The notes beneath the pieces were generated by a model. The model was given only the letters and a program-made list of their open reading frames with translations, made no database searches and had not been told where the DNA came from. The position numbers were made by a program, and so were the translations under genes. This document shows positions 1-14,220 of a stretch of DNA of 64,000 nt, one piece after another (positions within the stretch are counted from its first letter, which is position 1; each line of letters starts with the position of its first letter). Source of the stretch: Piscicola geometra (lineage: Eukaryota > Annelida > Clitellata > Hirudinida > Piscicolidae); assembly GCA_943735955.1 (NCBI GenBank), contig OX030965.1, positions 6,882,306 to 6,946,305 on the forward strand. The letters are read 5' to 3'.

Positions 1-3000
1 ACGAACACTTCTGCCATCACCACCACAAACACATCCACCACGAACACTTCTGCCATCACCACCACAAACACATCCACCACGAACACTTCTGCCATCACCA
101 CCACAAACACATCCACCACGAACACTTCTGCCATCACCACCACAAACACATCCACCACGAACACATCTGCCATCACCACCACAAACACATCCACCACGAA
201 CACTTCTGCCATCACCACCACAAACACATCCACCACGAACACTTCTGCCATCACCACCACAAACACATCCACCACGAACACTTCTGCCATCACCACCACA
301 AACACATCCACCACGAACACATCTGCCATCACCACCACAAACACATCCACCACGAACACTTCTGCCATCACCACCACAAACTCATCCACCACGAACACTT
401 CTGCCATCACCACCACAAACACATCCACCACGAACACTTCTGCCATCACTACCACAAACACATCCACCACGAACACTTCTGCCATCACCACCACAAACAC
501 ATCTACCACGAACACTTCTGCCATCACCACCACAAACTCATCCACCACGAACACTTCTGCCATCACCACCACAAACACATCCACCACGAACGCATCTGCC
601 ATCACCACCACAAACACATCCACCACAAACACTTCTGCCATCACCACCACAAACACATCCACCACGAACACTTCTGCCATCACCACCACAAACTCATCCA
701 CCACGAACACTTCTGCCATCACCACTACAAACACATCCACCACGAACGCATCTGCCATCACCACCACAAACACATCCACCACGAACGCATCTGCCATCAC
801 CACCACAAACACATCCACCACAAACACTTCTGCCATCACCACCACAAACACATCTGCCATCACCACCACAAACACATCCACCACGAACACTTCTGCCATC
901 ACCACCACAAACACATCCACCACGAACGCATCTGCCATCACCACCACAAACACATCCACCACGAACACTTCTGCCATCACTACCACAAACACATCCACCA
1001 CGAACACTTCTGCCATCACTACCACAAACACATCCACCACGAACACTTCTGCCATCACCACCTCAAACACATCCACCACGAACACTTCTGCCATCACCAC
1101 CACAAACACATCCACCACGAACACTTCTGCTATCACCACCTCAAACACATCCACCACGAACACTTCTGCCATCACCACCACAAACACATCCACCACGAAC
1201 ACTTCTGCCATCACCACCTCAAACACATCCACCACGAACACATCTGCCATCACCACCACAAACACATTCTACCACGCACATCTGCCATCACCACCACAAA
1301 CACATCTACCACGAACACTTCTGCCATCACCACCTCAAACACATCCACCACGAACACTTCTGCCATCACCACCTCAAACACATCCACCACGAACACATCT
1401 GCCATCACCACCACAAACACATTCTACCACGCATATCTGCCATCACCACCACAAACACATCTACCACGAACACTTCTGCCATCACCACCTCAAACACATC
1501 CACCACGAACACTTCTGCCATCACCACCTCAAACACATCCACCACGAACACTTCTGCCATCACCACCACAAACACATCCACCACGAACACTTCTGCCATC
1601 ACCACCTCAAACACATCCACCACGAACACTTCTGCCATCACCACCACAAACACATCCACCACGAACACTTCTGCCATCACCACCACAAACACATCCACCA
1701 CGAACACTTCTGCCATCACCACCTCAAACACATCCACCACGAACACTTCTGCCATCACCACCACAAACACATCCACCACGAACACTTCTGCCATCACCAC
1801 CTCAAACACATCCACCACGAACACTTCTGCCACCACCACCACAAACACATCCACCACGAACACTTCTGCCATCACCACCTCAAACACATCCACCACGAAC
1901 ACTTCTGCCATCACCACCACAAACACATCCACCACGAACACTTCTGCCATCACCACCTCGAACACATCCACCACGAACACTTCTGCCACCACCACCACAA
2001 ACACATCTACCACGAACGCGTCTGCCATCACCACCACAAACACATCCACCACGAACGCATCTGCCATCACCACCACAAACACATCCACCACGAACACATC
2101 TGCCATCACCACCTCAAACACATCCACCACGAACACTTCTGCCATCACCACCTCAAACACATCCACCACGAACACTTCTGCCATCACCACCACAAACACA
2201 TCCACCACGAACACTTCTGCCATCACCACCTCAAACACATCCACCACGAACACTTCTGCCATCACCACCACAAACACATCCACCACGAACACTTCTGCCA
2301 TCACCACCTCGAACACATCCACCACAAACACTTCTGCCATCACCACCACAAACACATCCACCACGAACACTTCTGCCATCACCACCACAAACACATCCAC
2401 CACGAACACTTCTGCCACCACCACCACAAACACATCCACCACGAACGCATCTGCCATCACCACCACAAACACATCCACCACGAACGCATCTGCCATCACC
2501 ACCACAAACACATCCACCACGAACACATCTGCCATCACCACCTCAAACACATCCACCACGAACACTTCTGCCATCACCACCTCAAACACATCCACCACAA
2601 ACACTTCTGCCATCACCACCACAAACACATCCACCACGAACACTTCTGCCATCACCACCACAAACACATCCACCACGAACACTTCTGCCATCACCACCAC
2701 AAACACATCCACCACGAACACTTCTGCCATCACCACCACAAACACATCCACCACGAACGCATCTGCCATCACCACCACAAACACATCCACCACGAACACT
2801 TCTGCCATCACCACCTCAAACACATCCACCACGAACACTTCTGCCATCACCACCACAAACACATCCACCACGAACGCATCTGCCATCACCACCTCAAACA
2901 CATCCACCACAAACACTTCTGCCATCACCACCACAAACACATCCACCACGAACGCATCTGCCATCACCACCTCAAACACATCCACCACAAACACTTCTGC

Positions 3001-3927
3001 CATCACCACCACAAACACATCCACCACGAACGCATCTGCCATCACCACCACAAACACATTCTACCACGCACATCTGCCATCACCACCACAAACACATCCA
3101 CCACGAACACTTCTGCCACCACCACCACAAACACATCCACCACGAACACTTCTGCCATCACCACCACAAACACATCCACCACGAACGCATCTGCCATCAC
3201 CACCTCAAACACATCCACCACGAACACATCTGCCATCACCACCACAAACACATTCTACCACGCACATCTGCCATCACCACCACAAACACATCCACCACGA
3301 ACACTTCTGCCCCCACCAGCACAAACACATCCACCACGAACGCATCTGCCATCACCACCACAAACACATCCACCACGAACACTTCTGCCATCACCACCAC
3401 AAACACATTCTACCACGCACATCTGCCACCACCAGCACAAACACATCCACCACGAACGCATCTGCCATCACCACCACAAACACATCCACCACGAACACTT
3501 CTGCCATCACCACCACAAACGCATCCACCACGAACACTTCTGCCATCACCACCTCAAACACATCCACCACGAACACTTCTGCCATCACCACCACAAACAC
3601 ATCCACCACGAACACTTCTGCCATCACCACCACAAACACATCCACCACAAACACTTCTGCCATCACCACCACAAACACATCCACCACGAACACTTCTGCC
3701 ATCACCACCTCAAACACATCCACCACGAACGCATCTGCCATCACCACCACAAACACATCCACCACGAACACTTCTGCCATCACCACCACAAACTCATCCA
3801 CCACGAACGCATCTGCCATCACCACCACAAACACATCCACCACGAACGCTTCTGCCATCACTACCACAAACACATCCACCACGAACACTTCTGCCATCAC
3901 CACCACAAACACATCCACCACGCACGC
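1..3927. repeat. 39-bp minisatellite, about 100 copies
   Basis: A head-to-tail array of a 39-bp unit (key words CACTTCTGCCATCACC and CACAAACACATCCACCACG) runs from the window edge to a few bases before the first polycystin exon. Copies differ mainly at a few positions (CACTTC/CACATC/CGCATC; ACCACAAAC/ACCTCAAAC). Because 39 is divisible by three, long open frames arise (a 13-residue repeat on the minus strand), but composition and position show it is intronic repeat, not protein. On the sense strand of the polycystin gene it is C/A-rich and almost G-free. Confidence 0.95.
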
Positions 3928-3930
3928 CAG

Positions 3931-6900
3931 GCGGAACTGATCAGGGCGAACTCCCGCAAGATCCTCATCAATTTCCTCGCCTACCTCTTCATCTGCATCG
4001 TCTCCATCTCCACCGTCGTCGCCCTCAACAACCCCTACTGTCTCATGATGAATAATGGCTACTACAATGCCCTCTACAACACTAGATACTTCTTGAAGGT
4101 TGAGGCGGTGGGCTTGGTGTGATTCGGGGGTAAAAACACCCCTATTAAACTATTTTGAGCTTCACACACAAACACACATACGTGCACACACACATACGTA
4201 CCCAAACACACGAACGTACACACGCATACAAACACACAAAAAACACACATAGATAGACACAGTTCCGAAGTTCTGGGATTGGGCAATGGACGCCTGGATG
4301 GACGAGTTTTTTCCCGCCAATTTGTCTGCTGATGCGAATGATAGTGATACCTTCCTGCCCACTAGAATTCATACACATTATTTGGTTAGATCGCCCTTCA
4401 TTAAGAAGGCTAACGGCACGATGTGTAAGCTGGTGTGGTGCTGCTGATTGTAGTTGTGGTGGTGGTGATGATTGTAGTTGTAGTGGTGGTGATGATTGTA
4501 GTTGTGGTTGTGGTGATGATTGTAGTTGTGTTGGTGGAGATGATTGTAGTTGTGGTAGTGCTGATTGTAGTTGTAGTGGTGGTGATGATTGTAGTTTTGG
4601 TGGTGGTGCTGATTGTAGTTGTGGTGGTGGTGCTGATTGTAGTTGTGGTGGTGATGATGATTGTAGTTGTGGTGGTGGTGATGATTGTAGTTGTGGTAGT
4701 GCTGATTGTAGTTGTGGTCGTGATGATTGTAGTTGTGGCGGTGCTTGTATGTCTGGTAACGGTTTGGGTGTTGGTGGTGAATTGGGTTAGCTTGGAAAGA
4801 AGGAGGGAGGAAGGAGGGGGGAAAGAGGAGGGAAGGAGGAGAGAAAGAGGGGAAAAGAGGGGGGGAAAGGCAAAGAGAAAAAACTATTTCAAATTTTAGA
4901 TTAAAGTATGCTCTAGAAAGATGCTTGCATACCACGTGGTACCAAGTCTTAAATCACGTGACGAACAGTCGAGTGGGCCTTTTTCCTTGATGGAGTGGGA
5001 ACCAGCAATAGGATTGTGCACCAGACTGGTGAGGTGGTGAGATGTGCAAGATCTATATTTTAAAAAGATTAAATGAAGGGATTTGGTTTATTAAAATTTT
5101 TCATATGTAACGTGTTTTTGGAAATTGATGGTTTTTTTTACATAAAAAAACTTGGCAAAAATACTAATTTTAAAAACTATTATTTATTTATTTCATAACT
5201 AAAATTCTTTCTCTAAAATATTTTCATAACCTTTTAAATATTTCAAATTCATGGCAAGGAATGACGCGCGAAAACGCCACAGCGTGTCTGAGAATGCTGA
5301 AGGGCAGTGGCTGGTTAGGTGGTCTCAACTATCACACCATGGTCGAGGCCATCATCTACTCGCCTGCGGTGATGATGATGATGATGCTGGTGGTGGTGGT
5401 AATGATGATGCTTATGGTGGTGATGATGGTAATGATGATTATGGTGGTGATGATGGTGATACTGGTGGTGGTGGTAATGATGATGCTTATGGTGGTGATG
5501 ATGGTAATGATGATTATGGTGGTGATGATGGTGATACTGGTGGTGGTGGTAATGATGATGCTTATGGTGGTGATGATGATGATGCTGGTGGTGATGATGG
5601 TAATGATGATTAAGGTGGTGATGATGGGGATGATGATTATGAAGATGATGACGGTAATGAATGTGCTGATGAAACTATTGGTAATGCTGTGTACAGAAAA
5701 TTATTTAACCTCAATTTCAAAAAATAACAAAGCGCTTCAATACGCCCATCTCCAGAGTGACATGGCGGTTCACATAGCAACCAAGGCCTTCCTGATGCCT
5801 GGAGGAGCACTGAGGGTCTACGGAGAGGTGGTTGTGATAGCAACTCTGATGACCTCATGAATATGCATATGTTCAAATATTAATTTAATTAATCCATGAT
5901 TATTTATACGTCCTAGTGTTTATCAACTACTATGGCTTACTTTATAGGCAATTAATTTTCATTGAACGGTGCAAATAAAGCACGCACTGGGCATCTAGAA
6001 TGTAAACACCATGAAATTCACCATCACCACACCATCACCATCTCACCAAAATCATTATATCATCATCAAATCACCAAAACCACTACCAATACACTATTAT
6101 CTCCAACACACCATCTCTACACCACCAGTCCTACTACCACCATCATCACCACCACCAGTTCTACTACCACCACCACACCCATACCAACAAAACACTACTA
6201 CCACCACCACCACACCCATACCAACAACACCACACTACTACCACCACCACCACTCTACTACCACTACCACCACCACTACTACCACCACCACACTACTACC
6301 ACCACCACCACCACTACTACCACCACCACTACTACCACCACCACACTACCACCACTACCACCACCACCACACCACCACCACTACACCACACCACCAAGGT
6401 GAACTCCATCCCGCTCTTCTCGAACATCTACGGGGGCCTCAGCCAACTCTTCGTCGTCTACTTGGTGTGTGTCCTCATGCAGGCTGTCCTCACCACGCGT
6501 AACATCACCTACCAAGGTTGTTTGTGGGGGGGGGGTGATGGAGGGTGGAAGGTTGATGGGGGTGTTGTTTGATTGAGGGGGGAGGAAATGATAATAATAA
6601 TAATAATAATGATGAGGGGGGAGGAAATGGGAGGGAGATAATTGTTTGCAGTTTTATAGTTTATTGCAGAAGAGTTTAGGATGAATGACGTTTTATTCGA
6701 TAAGTTCAAAGAAATCCACCTCCCTCTTCACCTCTTCCACCTCCACTCTCACCTCCCTCTTCCACCTCCACTCTCACCTCCCTCTTCCACCTCCACTCTC
6801 ACCTCCCTCTTCCACCTCCACTCTCACCTCCCTCTTCACCTTCCTCTTCCACCTCCACCTCCCTCTTCACCTCCTCTCTCACCTCCCTCTTCCACCTCCA

Positions 6901-8928
6901 CTCTCACCTCCCTCTTCACCTTTCTCTTCCACCTCCACCTCCCTCTCCACCTCCATCTTCCTCTTCCACCTCCACCTCCCTCTTCCACCTCCACCTCCTT
7001 CTTCCATCTCCACCTCCCTCTTCCACCTCCACCTCCCTCTTCACCTCCTCAGGAGTGGCGGACTTCTTCGCCTCCTTCTGGAACCTTCTGGACCTCTTCG
7101 TCACCGTCTCATCCTTCTTCTTCATCCCCACTGCACTCATCCTCTCGTACGATCTCTCGTTCACCTCCCATGAATTCCTTGTCAACTCATCCATCGACGC
7201 GGAAGACAGCTACATGAGCAGATTGGTGAGGGACATCAATTGCACTTTTTCTTTCTTCTCTCCATCATCATTCCTATTTGTTTGATTTCGTCATCTTATC
7301 ATCATCATCACTCTCATCTTTTCTCGCCATTATCATCATCATCATCTTCCTTCTCTTCCTCCTTACCACCATCATCATCATCTTCCTTCTCTTCCTCCTT
7401 ACCACCATCATCATCATCATCACAACCCTTTAGATCTTGCGTCAGATGATGAACACATCAGTAGTCTTGCATCTCATCAGAGGCATTTCCTTTCTCAGGC
7501 ACCTAGAATCGTCATCATCACTATCATCATCATCACCAAAACCATCATCATCATCTTCACTATCATAAATTCAACTATCATCAATACCAACACCACCTTC
7601 ATTCTATCATCAACACAATAATCCTTACCGCTACAACCTCAATCCCAACCACCACAACCACCACCATCATCACCACAATCATCATCAACACCACCATCAT
7701 CATCAACACCACCACCATCATCAACACCACCATCATCATCAACACCACAGGTACAGGAAACGCATCGACTGGTACTTCAAGTGTCTGGGCCACAGCGCCT
7801 CGCTCATCCTCCTCTTCTTCTTCCAGATCCTCTTCCCGCTCATCGGCATCTCCATCATCGTGCACCTCATCTACGGACCGTCCGATTTTTTTCTCTTTTT
7901 TTTCGTTTTTATTCTGATTTTCTTCTGATTTCCTTTTTTTGATATTCTTCTATTTTTGTGTGTGATGACTTTATATATATATTTTCCAATAAATCAATCA
8001 AATACATTTTTATAGCGCTTTTTCATAACTTCAAGAACAATTGCCTACAAATTCACATACTTAAGCACATCTCTCCGAATGCACGCACACAGGTACGTCA
8101 GGTACACACACGCCATTGAGTACGCCTTCGTCTACAACATCGTTGGCTGGATGCATGGCGCGAAACTTCAACCGTATGCTTCTTATGCGCTATATAAATT
8201 ATGTTATAGGTTTTTTTATCTTCTTTGAAATCGATTGGAATATTTAAATTTCTAATAAGTCAAATAAACATTTATTTATTTATTTATTCTTTTTAAATCG
8301 ATGAAAAAAACTACAACTGATGTCACCACAGCACAAACAACTCGCCACTCGCAACGCAGTTTCCGAACCTTCCACGGCATCAACGGCCACGTCCTATATG
8401 TGGTGTGCACAGTCTCTTGCTCACTGGTCTTCAAGGCCTTTGCCATCGCCATCACCTTCCACAGCCTCAAGGTTTGGTCTGGAATTTTGGATGGGTTTGG
8501 TCGAGGCTTGGGTGGTTTTAGTTGGTTTGGTGAGGATTTGGAATGTTTTAAAGGTTTAATGGGTTTTGAATAGTTGATAGATTGATGTTTTGTGGGTGTA
8601 CAGCTACTGGTTTGAAGGTGCAAGAGTTGATGTGTCAATGAAAAACCTCTCAAGAAAGAATTTCACGAATTAAGAATACTCTTTCACTATCACATAATTA
8701 TCCCTCAAAACACACACACAGTACCGCACGAACACGCTCGACTTTGGCGAAAGTCTGTACGTGCTGGCGTTGTTGCGAGACTTATCGAAGTGGTCATCGA
8801 AGGAAAAGATTCGAGAGTGCAAGAGGAAGGTGAGGAAGAAGTTCAGGAGGATTATGCGAAGGCAAGCTGCCACAGACAGTGATGATATCGACTACACTTT
8901 CTTTTCTACTGCTTCTTTCAGAGTCTAA
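3931..8928 (+). CDS. Polycystin (PKD)-family channel, C-terminal 11 exons
   Basis: Eleven exons with matching phases: 3931-4098, 4271-4424, 5283-5368, 5756-5827, 6399-6516, 7053-7225, 7434-7510, 7751-7879, 8093-8173, 8360-8471, 8722-8928 (TAA stop), together 458 residues. The order fits the PKD_channel domain: S1 (ILINFLAYLFICIVSISTVV) followed by NNPYC; an extracellular loop with FWDWAMDAW and an Asn-linked site (NLS); S2 (LSQLFVVYLVCVLMQ); the family hallmark FWNLLDLF in S3; S4 (VVLHLIRGISFLRHL); S5; a pore-like segment (YTHAIEYAFVYNIVGW); S6 (LYVVCTVSCSLVFKAFAIAI); and a basic tail without a visible EF-hand. Such proteins form cation channels in cilia or the ER. The N-terminal part lies left of the window. 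PKD1-like versus PKD2-like is undecided. The extracellular exons 4271-5827 are the weakest part of the model. Confidence 0.82.
4440..4772. repeat. GT/GA-rich degenerate repeat (GATTGTAGTTGTGGTGGT)
   Basis: An imperfect array of units of about 18-24 bp starts 15 bases after the donor of the 4271-4424 polycystin exon. The sense strand is G/T-rich. Frames on both strands are open but only encode Cys/Ser or His/Asn repeats. Confidence 0.85.
5369..5612. repeat. GATGGT-type repeat starting at a splice donor
   Basis: Imperfect GATGATGGTGGTGGTAAT units begin at the donor (GTGATGATG) of the 5283-5368 polycystin exon, with a longer internal period visible as three near-identical copies between 5400 and 5580. 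The sense strand is G-rich. Confidence 0.85.
6120..6398. repeat. CCA/CTA triplet repeat ending at a splice acceptor
   Basis: ACCACCACTACTACC-type triplets run up to the acceptor CCACCAAG before the 6399-6516 polycystin exon. The tract effectively forms the pyrimidine-rich end of the intron and is G-poor on the sense strand. Confidence 0.85.
6716..7051. repeat. CTCCCTCTTCCACCTCCA repeat ending at a splice acceptor
   Basis: A C/T-rich repeat of mixed 18- and 24-bp units fills the 3' part of the intron before the 7053-7225 polycystin exon and ends in CTCCTCAG. The 5' end of the same intron (6517-6600) is G-rich (runs of G, GGAGG), so the ends are complementary in composition. Confidence 0.88.
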
Positions 8929-9357
8929 TGACTCGAAGTTGAAGTTTCAAAGAATTATTTCGATTTTGTATAATTTAATTTTTGATTGTGAATTTTATGT
9001 TAATGCAACATATTTTAGCAAATGTCAAAAACTATAAAAATATTTAACATCAATAAAGTTTTGCAATAAACTTTTAAATTTTGTGTTTATGAATAAATCG
9101 TTATGTAACTGGTTGATGGGGAAGTTAGTCGTACCCTTAATTTCCAAATGATTTTTCATTAACTTTCGTAAAGCGATTTATAAAACTATGCTAGGTCTTA
9201 CATTAAAAAGCCATACAGGTTCATTTATTATTATTTATTTTACAATGTATTTTTATTTTATACGATATAGTTTTGACCTTGTCTACAGACTCTGTAGTAC
9301 AGAGTCATTTAATTATGAATTTAGATAACAATATTTAATTGTGAAAATATTTTTTAG
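8929..9357. other. Polycystin-NDUFV1 intergenic region
   Basis: AT-rich spacer of 430 bases between the polycystin stop and the first recognised NDUFV1 exon. It holds the polycystin poly(A) signals and presumably the NDUFV1 promoter and a first exon with the start codon, which I could not place. Confidence 0.5.
9052..9057 (+). terminator. Poly(A) signal AATAAA of the polycystin gene
   Basis: AATAAA lies 124 bases after the polycystin stop codon; a second copy follows at about 9066. Position and strand fit 3' end formation of the upstream gene. Confidence 0.6.
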
Positions 9358-12300
9358 ATTTAAAGTTTGGGAGGCAGCTTTTAAGAGGAGCATGCAGACT
9401 TATGAGTGGTGAAGCCGCTGCTCCCTACAAGGTTTGCCAGAATATTTATAAATCATCAGGTTCAAGAAAAATCAATTAAATAAAAAAAATTGAAATAATA
9501 TTTTTATTGAAAACCTTATTTCTGAACAGAACAGTTCTTTGAAGGATGAAGACAGAGTGTTCACAAACCTGTATGGAAGGCATGACTGGAAGCTTAAGGG
9601 AGCTATGCAAAGGGTCTCACTTAGCAAAAAAATTATTTCCCGCTTTAAAAAATGAAAAAATAGTTAAAAATTTAAATAAATTCTTTGATAAACTATTATT
9701 TCCCACTTCACAAAATTTAAAAATCTTTATAAATCTAACTAATTTCCAAAGTATTTTGTTCATCTTTTGAATGCCAATTAACATCAAGGTGCTTCTACAC
9801 ACACACACAAATACACACACACACTCACACACACACATGCACCATCCATCCAACCAACAGGGGGACTGGTACAAGACGAAGGAGATCATCCTGAAGGGGC
9901 CTATGTGGATCCAGGAAGAGGTGCTCTTCCTTTAAGCCATCATTTAATTATTTATTCATTTTGTTAACAAATAAATTTAATAACCATTATTTATTCATGA
10001 TTATAAATGCTAGTTAAAATTTATAAATATTTTCTCAATACCCACACAATTCCTCACCTCACCTCTCAAAGGTTAAGAAGTCAGGCCTGAGAGGTCGTGG
10101 TGGGGCAGGCTTTCCCACTGGAATGAAGTGGAGCTTCATGAACAAGCCCAATGATGGAAGGTCACCACTACTATCATAATCATCACCACTACTACTATTA
10201 CTATCATCACCAACACAACTAATTTCAACCCCACTTCATCAACCCAATCCAATCACCCAAATCCATTAAACCACACCCATACATATTCCCTTACCGCCCC
10301 CCCCCCCTCCTTACCAATCAACCCAATCTAATCCCTAAAACCATTTGAGACCCTCCCCCCCATATATTCCACTTCACTCTCTGACCAATCAGACCTCGTT
10401 ACTTGGTCGTCAACGGCGACGAGGGTGAGCCGGGCACATGCAAGGACCGGGAGATCCTCAGACACGACCCACACAAACTCATCGAGGGCTGTCTCATCGC
10501 CGGGGCATCGATGGGCGCTTGTGCTGGTCGGTTGGTTGGTCGGGGAAGGGGAAGGTAGGTGGATTGGCGAGAAATTGAAACGTGTGGCTGGGTGGGGGAG
10601 GGGGAGAATTGAAAAACAACAGTATTTTTGAGATATAAATTTAGTTTTTTATATAAATTTTTTTTATTACCCCAAGTACCATGCATTACTCATCATCATC
10701 ATCATCATCACCCTTCTCAGCCTACATCTACATCAGAGGCGAGTTTTACAATGAGGCGTCCAACACTCAAATCGCCATTAAAGAGGCTGGTCAACTGGAA
10801 ATCATCATTATCATCATCATCATCATATTCATCCTTGTCACTATCATCATCATCAGTATCATTACTTCACCATCTTCATCATCAACCCACTAAACATCTT
10901 TCCACTCTTCCACCTTCTACACCATCCCACCCCTTATACCATCCCACTCTCATATCAACCCACCCCGTCTCTTATCCCATATATCACCACTGCCCTATCC
11001 ACTCCAAAACCACTTCACCCTTCACACACACACGCACACACACACACACACACACGCACACACACAGGCATACGAAGCAGGCTTCCTAGGCAAGAACGCG
11101 TGTGGCACTGGCTACAACTTCGACGTCTTCCTGCACAGAGGTGCTGGTGCCTATGTGTGTGGGGAAGAGACGGTGAGTTGTTGGGTGGGTGAGGGTGAGG
11201 TGGGAGGTGGGTAGGCATGATCATCATACTCCACACCCACATATACCTCACAGGACCACATAACCACTCTCTTATCCCCACCACCACCATGACTTTGACA
11301 CAATGATCACACAATACACACACTGCACCCTCCCTCAAGCACCATCATCCTCTCTTCTCCACGTTCACCACCCTCACCGCCACCACCCACCACACAGGCT
11401 CTGATCGAATCGATCGAGGGCAAGCAGGGAAAGCCCCGTCTGAAGCCGCCCTTCCCCGCTGACATCGGCCTCTTCGGCTGCCCCACCACCGTCAACAACG
11501 TCGAAACCATCGCCGTCGCTCCTGTTAGCCGCTGCTGCTGCTGCTGCTTTTTGTAATTATTTCTATAATGATGAGGATGATGATTGTATTATTGATGATA
11601 ATGATGATGATAGTAATAATGATAATGATAATAATATTGATGATGATGATGATAGTAATAATGATAATGATAATAATATTGATGATGATGATGATAGTAA
11701 TAATGATGAGAATCATAATCTTCAAGTTTTTTTCGCTTTTTAATGGTTATAATTTTTAAGAGCACCATCATCATCATCATCATCATCATCAACTACTCCG
11801 GCAGATAATCTGCAGGAGGGGGGGTGAGTGGTTCGCGAGCTTTGGTCGACCCAGGAACACTGGCACTAAGGTGCTGATGGGTGTTTTCATCACGATCATC
11901 ATCATCATCGCCAATCCTCTCACCACCCTCTCCACATCTCCCACACTACTCCCCTCACCCACCCACACCAACCACCCTCTTAAACCTCCCCCTCACCCCT
12001 AGTTGTTCAACATCAGCGGTCACGTGAACAATCCCTGCACGGTGGAAGAATCGATGTCGATCCCACTAAAGGAGTTGATAGAGAGACATTGTGGAGGAGT
12101 GAGGGGAGGATGGGATAACCTGCTAGCCATCATCCCAGGGGGATCGTCCACACCACTCATCCCTAAGAAGTTGGATGGATGGATGGGTGGATGGGTTGGG
12201 TTGGGTTGGATGGATGAGATGGGTGGATTGATGGATAGAAGAGTTTGGTTTTGGATTTGTGTTTTATTGTCCATGATTTGGTTTTGAATTATTTATTTAA

Positions 12301-13662
12301 AAAAAATTTCCGATGTTTCATTTAAAACTCAAACTTTCACTCACTTCCATCACACCCAATCCAATCCACTATCCCCACCACCAACTCACCCCCACCAACC
12401 AATCACCCCCCCCCCCCCAGGATATGCGAGGAAGTGCTGATGGACTTCGACTCACTCAAGGACGCAGACACGGCGCTGGGAACGGCGGCAGTCATCGTCA
12501 TGGACAAGAGCGCCGACGTCATCAAGTGCATCGCCAGACTTGCCACCTTCTACAAGCACGAGAGTTGCGGCCAGGTGGGTGGGTGGGTTTGTGGTGGGTG
12601 GGTGGTGATGGGATGGTGTGGGGGATAGGGGGTGTTTTTGGGTTAGATGGTGAAGGGGTGAGGTGTTTGGGTGGGGGGGGTTGTTTGGATGGTGACGGGG
12701 GGAGGGGGGGTTGGAAGGTTGGGTGTTCGTTTATTCGACTGGGTTAGGGGGTGAGGTAGTTTGTTAATTCCAATCTGGGGTAGTTTTCTCCTCACCGTAG
12801 CTGGTCGATGAGGGGGTTTTATGTGGGGTGAGAGGGTGTGCCTTATAATGGGTGTGTGGGGGTCGTTAAGATGCCCACATTGGCTCCACCCACAGTGCAC
12901 TCCGTGCAGGGAGGGATGCAACTGGATGAGTAAGGTGATGGACCGCTTTGGTGAGCCTGTGTGCTTTTCTTTTCATTCTTTCAATGCACTCTGCCATCTA
13001 ACGATTAATTAATTAATTAATTAACTGCTCTCAAGAGCCGTCTACACCTTTCACCTATTTATCACCACCACCCACTCACCCCGACACCACAACCCATTAT
13101 TAACAATTTCTTCACTTATCTATTTATTATCACCACCACTCACCACCACTACCTATCTTCCAATCCCACTCACCCACCTACCCATCCACAGTGCTAGGCA
13201 AGGCAACGCCCGACGAGATCGACATGCTGTACGAGATGAGCAAGTCTATCGAAGGTCATACCATTTGCGCCCTTGCTGATGGAGCTGCATGGCCCATCCA
13301 GGTGCGGTGGTGGGTGGTTTTGAGGCAGTGGAAGGGGAGTTGTGCTGTATGGTGGTTTTGAGGCAGTGGAAGGGGAGTTGTGCTGTATGGTGGTTTTGAG
13401 GTGAGGGGAGATGAAGATGTAGGTTTGATGTCATAATTCATTTTCAAGAACTTGACTTTTATGGATTTTCAAAAACACGCGCGCACACACACAGACACAC
13501 GAACACACACACAGACACACGCACACACACATCCACCCACACATACGAACACACACACACACACACACACGAACACAGGGGCTGATCAGACACTTCCGAC
13601 CAGAGGTTGAGAAGCGAATGGAAGAATATGCTGCGCAGAACAGGAAGGCGGAGGAGAATTAG
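9358..13662 (+). CDS. NDUFV1: NADH:ubiquinone oxidoreductase core subunit V1, mitochondrial
   Basis: Fourteen exons: 9358-9431 (transit peptide, [16 protein letters not shown]), 9530-9613, 9861-9920, 10072-10160, 10393-10526, 10721-10789, 11081-11172, 11398-11523, 11805-11870, 12003-12169, 12421-12574, 12896-12950, 13192-13301, 13579-13662. The protein is the 51-kDa complex I subunit that takes electrons from NADH through FMN to iron-sulfur cluster N3. Visible hallmarks: [18 protein letters not shown]; the FMN-binding [62 protein letters not shown]; the N3 ligands CGQCTPC plus the distal Cys in [13 protein letters not shown]; and GLIRHFRPE near the C terminus. The initiator Met exon is not identified. 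One oddity: phase-consistent splicing of 10721-10789 to the next exon drops three residues of a conserved AYEAG stretch. Confidence 0.97.
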
Positions 13663-13673
13663 TGATTTTTATA

Positions 13674-13679
13674 AATAAA
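13674..13679 (+). terminator. Poly(A) signal AATAAA of NDUFV1
   Basis: AATAAA starts 12 bases after the NDUFV1 stop, implying a very short 3' UTR. Confidence 0.6.
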
Positions 13680-14220
13680 AGTTGTTGAAAAATTATATAG
13701 AAAAACATTATTATGCAAATATATTTAATTAGTTGGTTTAATAATATATGGTTTGTGTTTCAAATTATAAATTAATCAATCAATTAATGAGTAGGCAATG
13801 AATATTACGAAAGTGAAGTTTAATGGAACGGTCAATATTTTCATTCAAATTAAAAAGCAAAGTTTGAAATTTCCAGCGCATTTTGATTTTTCCTTGCGTT
13901 TGCCACATGATTTTCCAAACGTTGTAAGGATGTAACAATTGCAGGATGTTTGTTAACGTTAAAAACAACGAAGATTTTAAAGCCAGCAACATGATTAGCA
14001 ATGGAAAATGATGTGAGTAACAAGATTGGATCGCAAAAAAGTATATAACAGTATTATCAGAAAAATATTCGAAAAAAGTTTAAATTAAAAATAATACTAA
14101 AGCAATTATTATGAAATGAAAACAAGTAAAGCAGCAAAATTCCTGATCGGGTGCCATTATCTCAAATGCATCTTGTAGCTAATGCCAGATTCAAGTCGCC
14201 TCAATGATATTTCAGAGTGG
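13680..14220. other. Convergent intergenic region NDUFV1/P450
   Basis: AT-rich spacer between two genes that end toward each other. Short frames here have no domain or repeat content; I see no gene. Confidence 0.5.

Noticed and set aside
1405..3057. 550-codon minus-strand frame with a MAEVFVVDVFVVV repeat
   Set aside because: It is the translation of the 39-bp minisatellite; other frames and the adjacent segment 3042-3921 are equally open, and it lies in an intron.
1..3927. CRISPR array
   Set aside because: The 39-bp units are contiguous with no unique spacers, and the genome is clearly eukaryotic.
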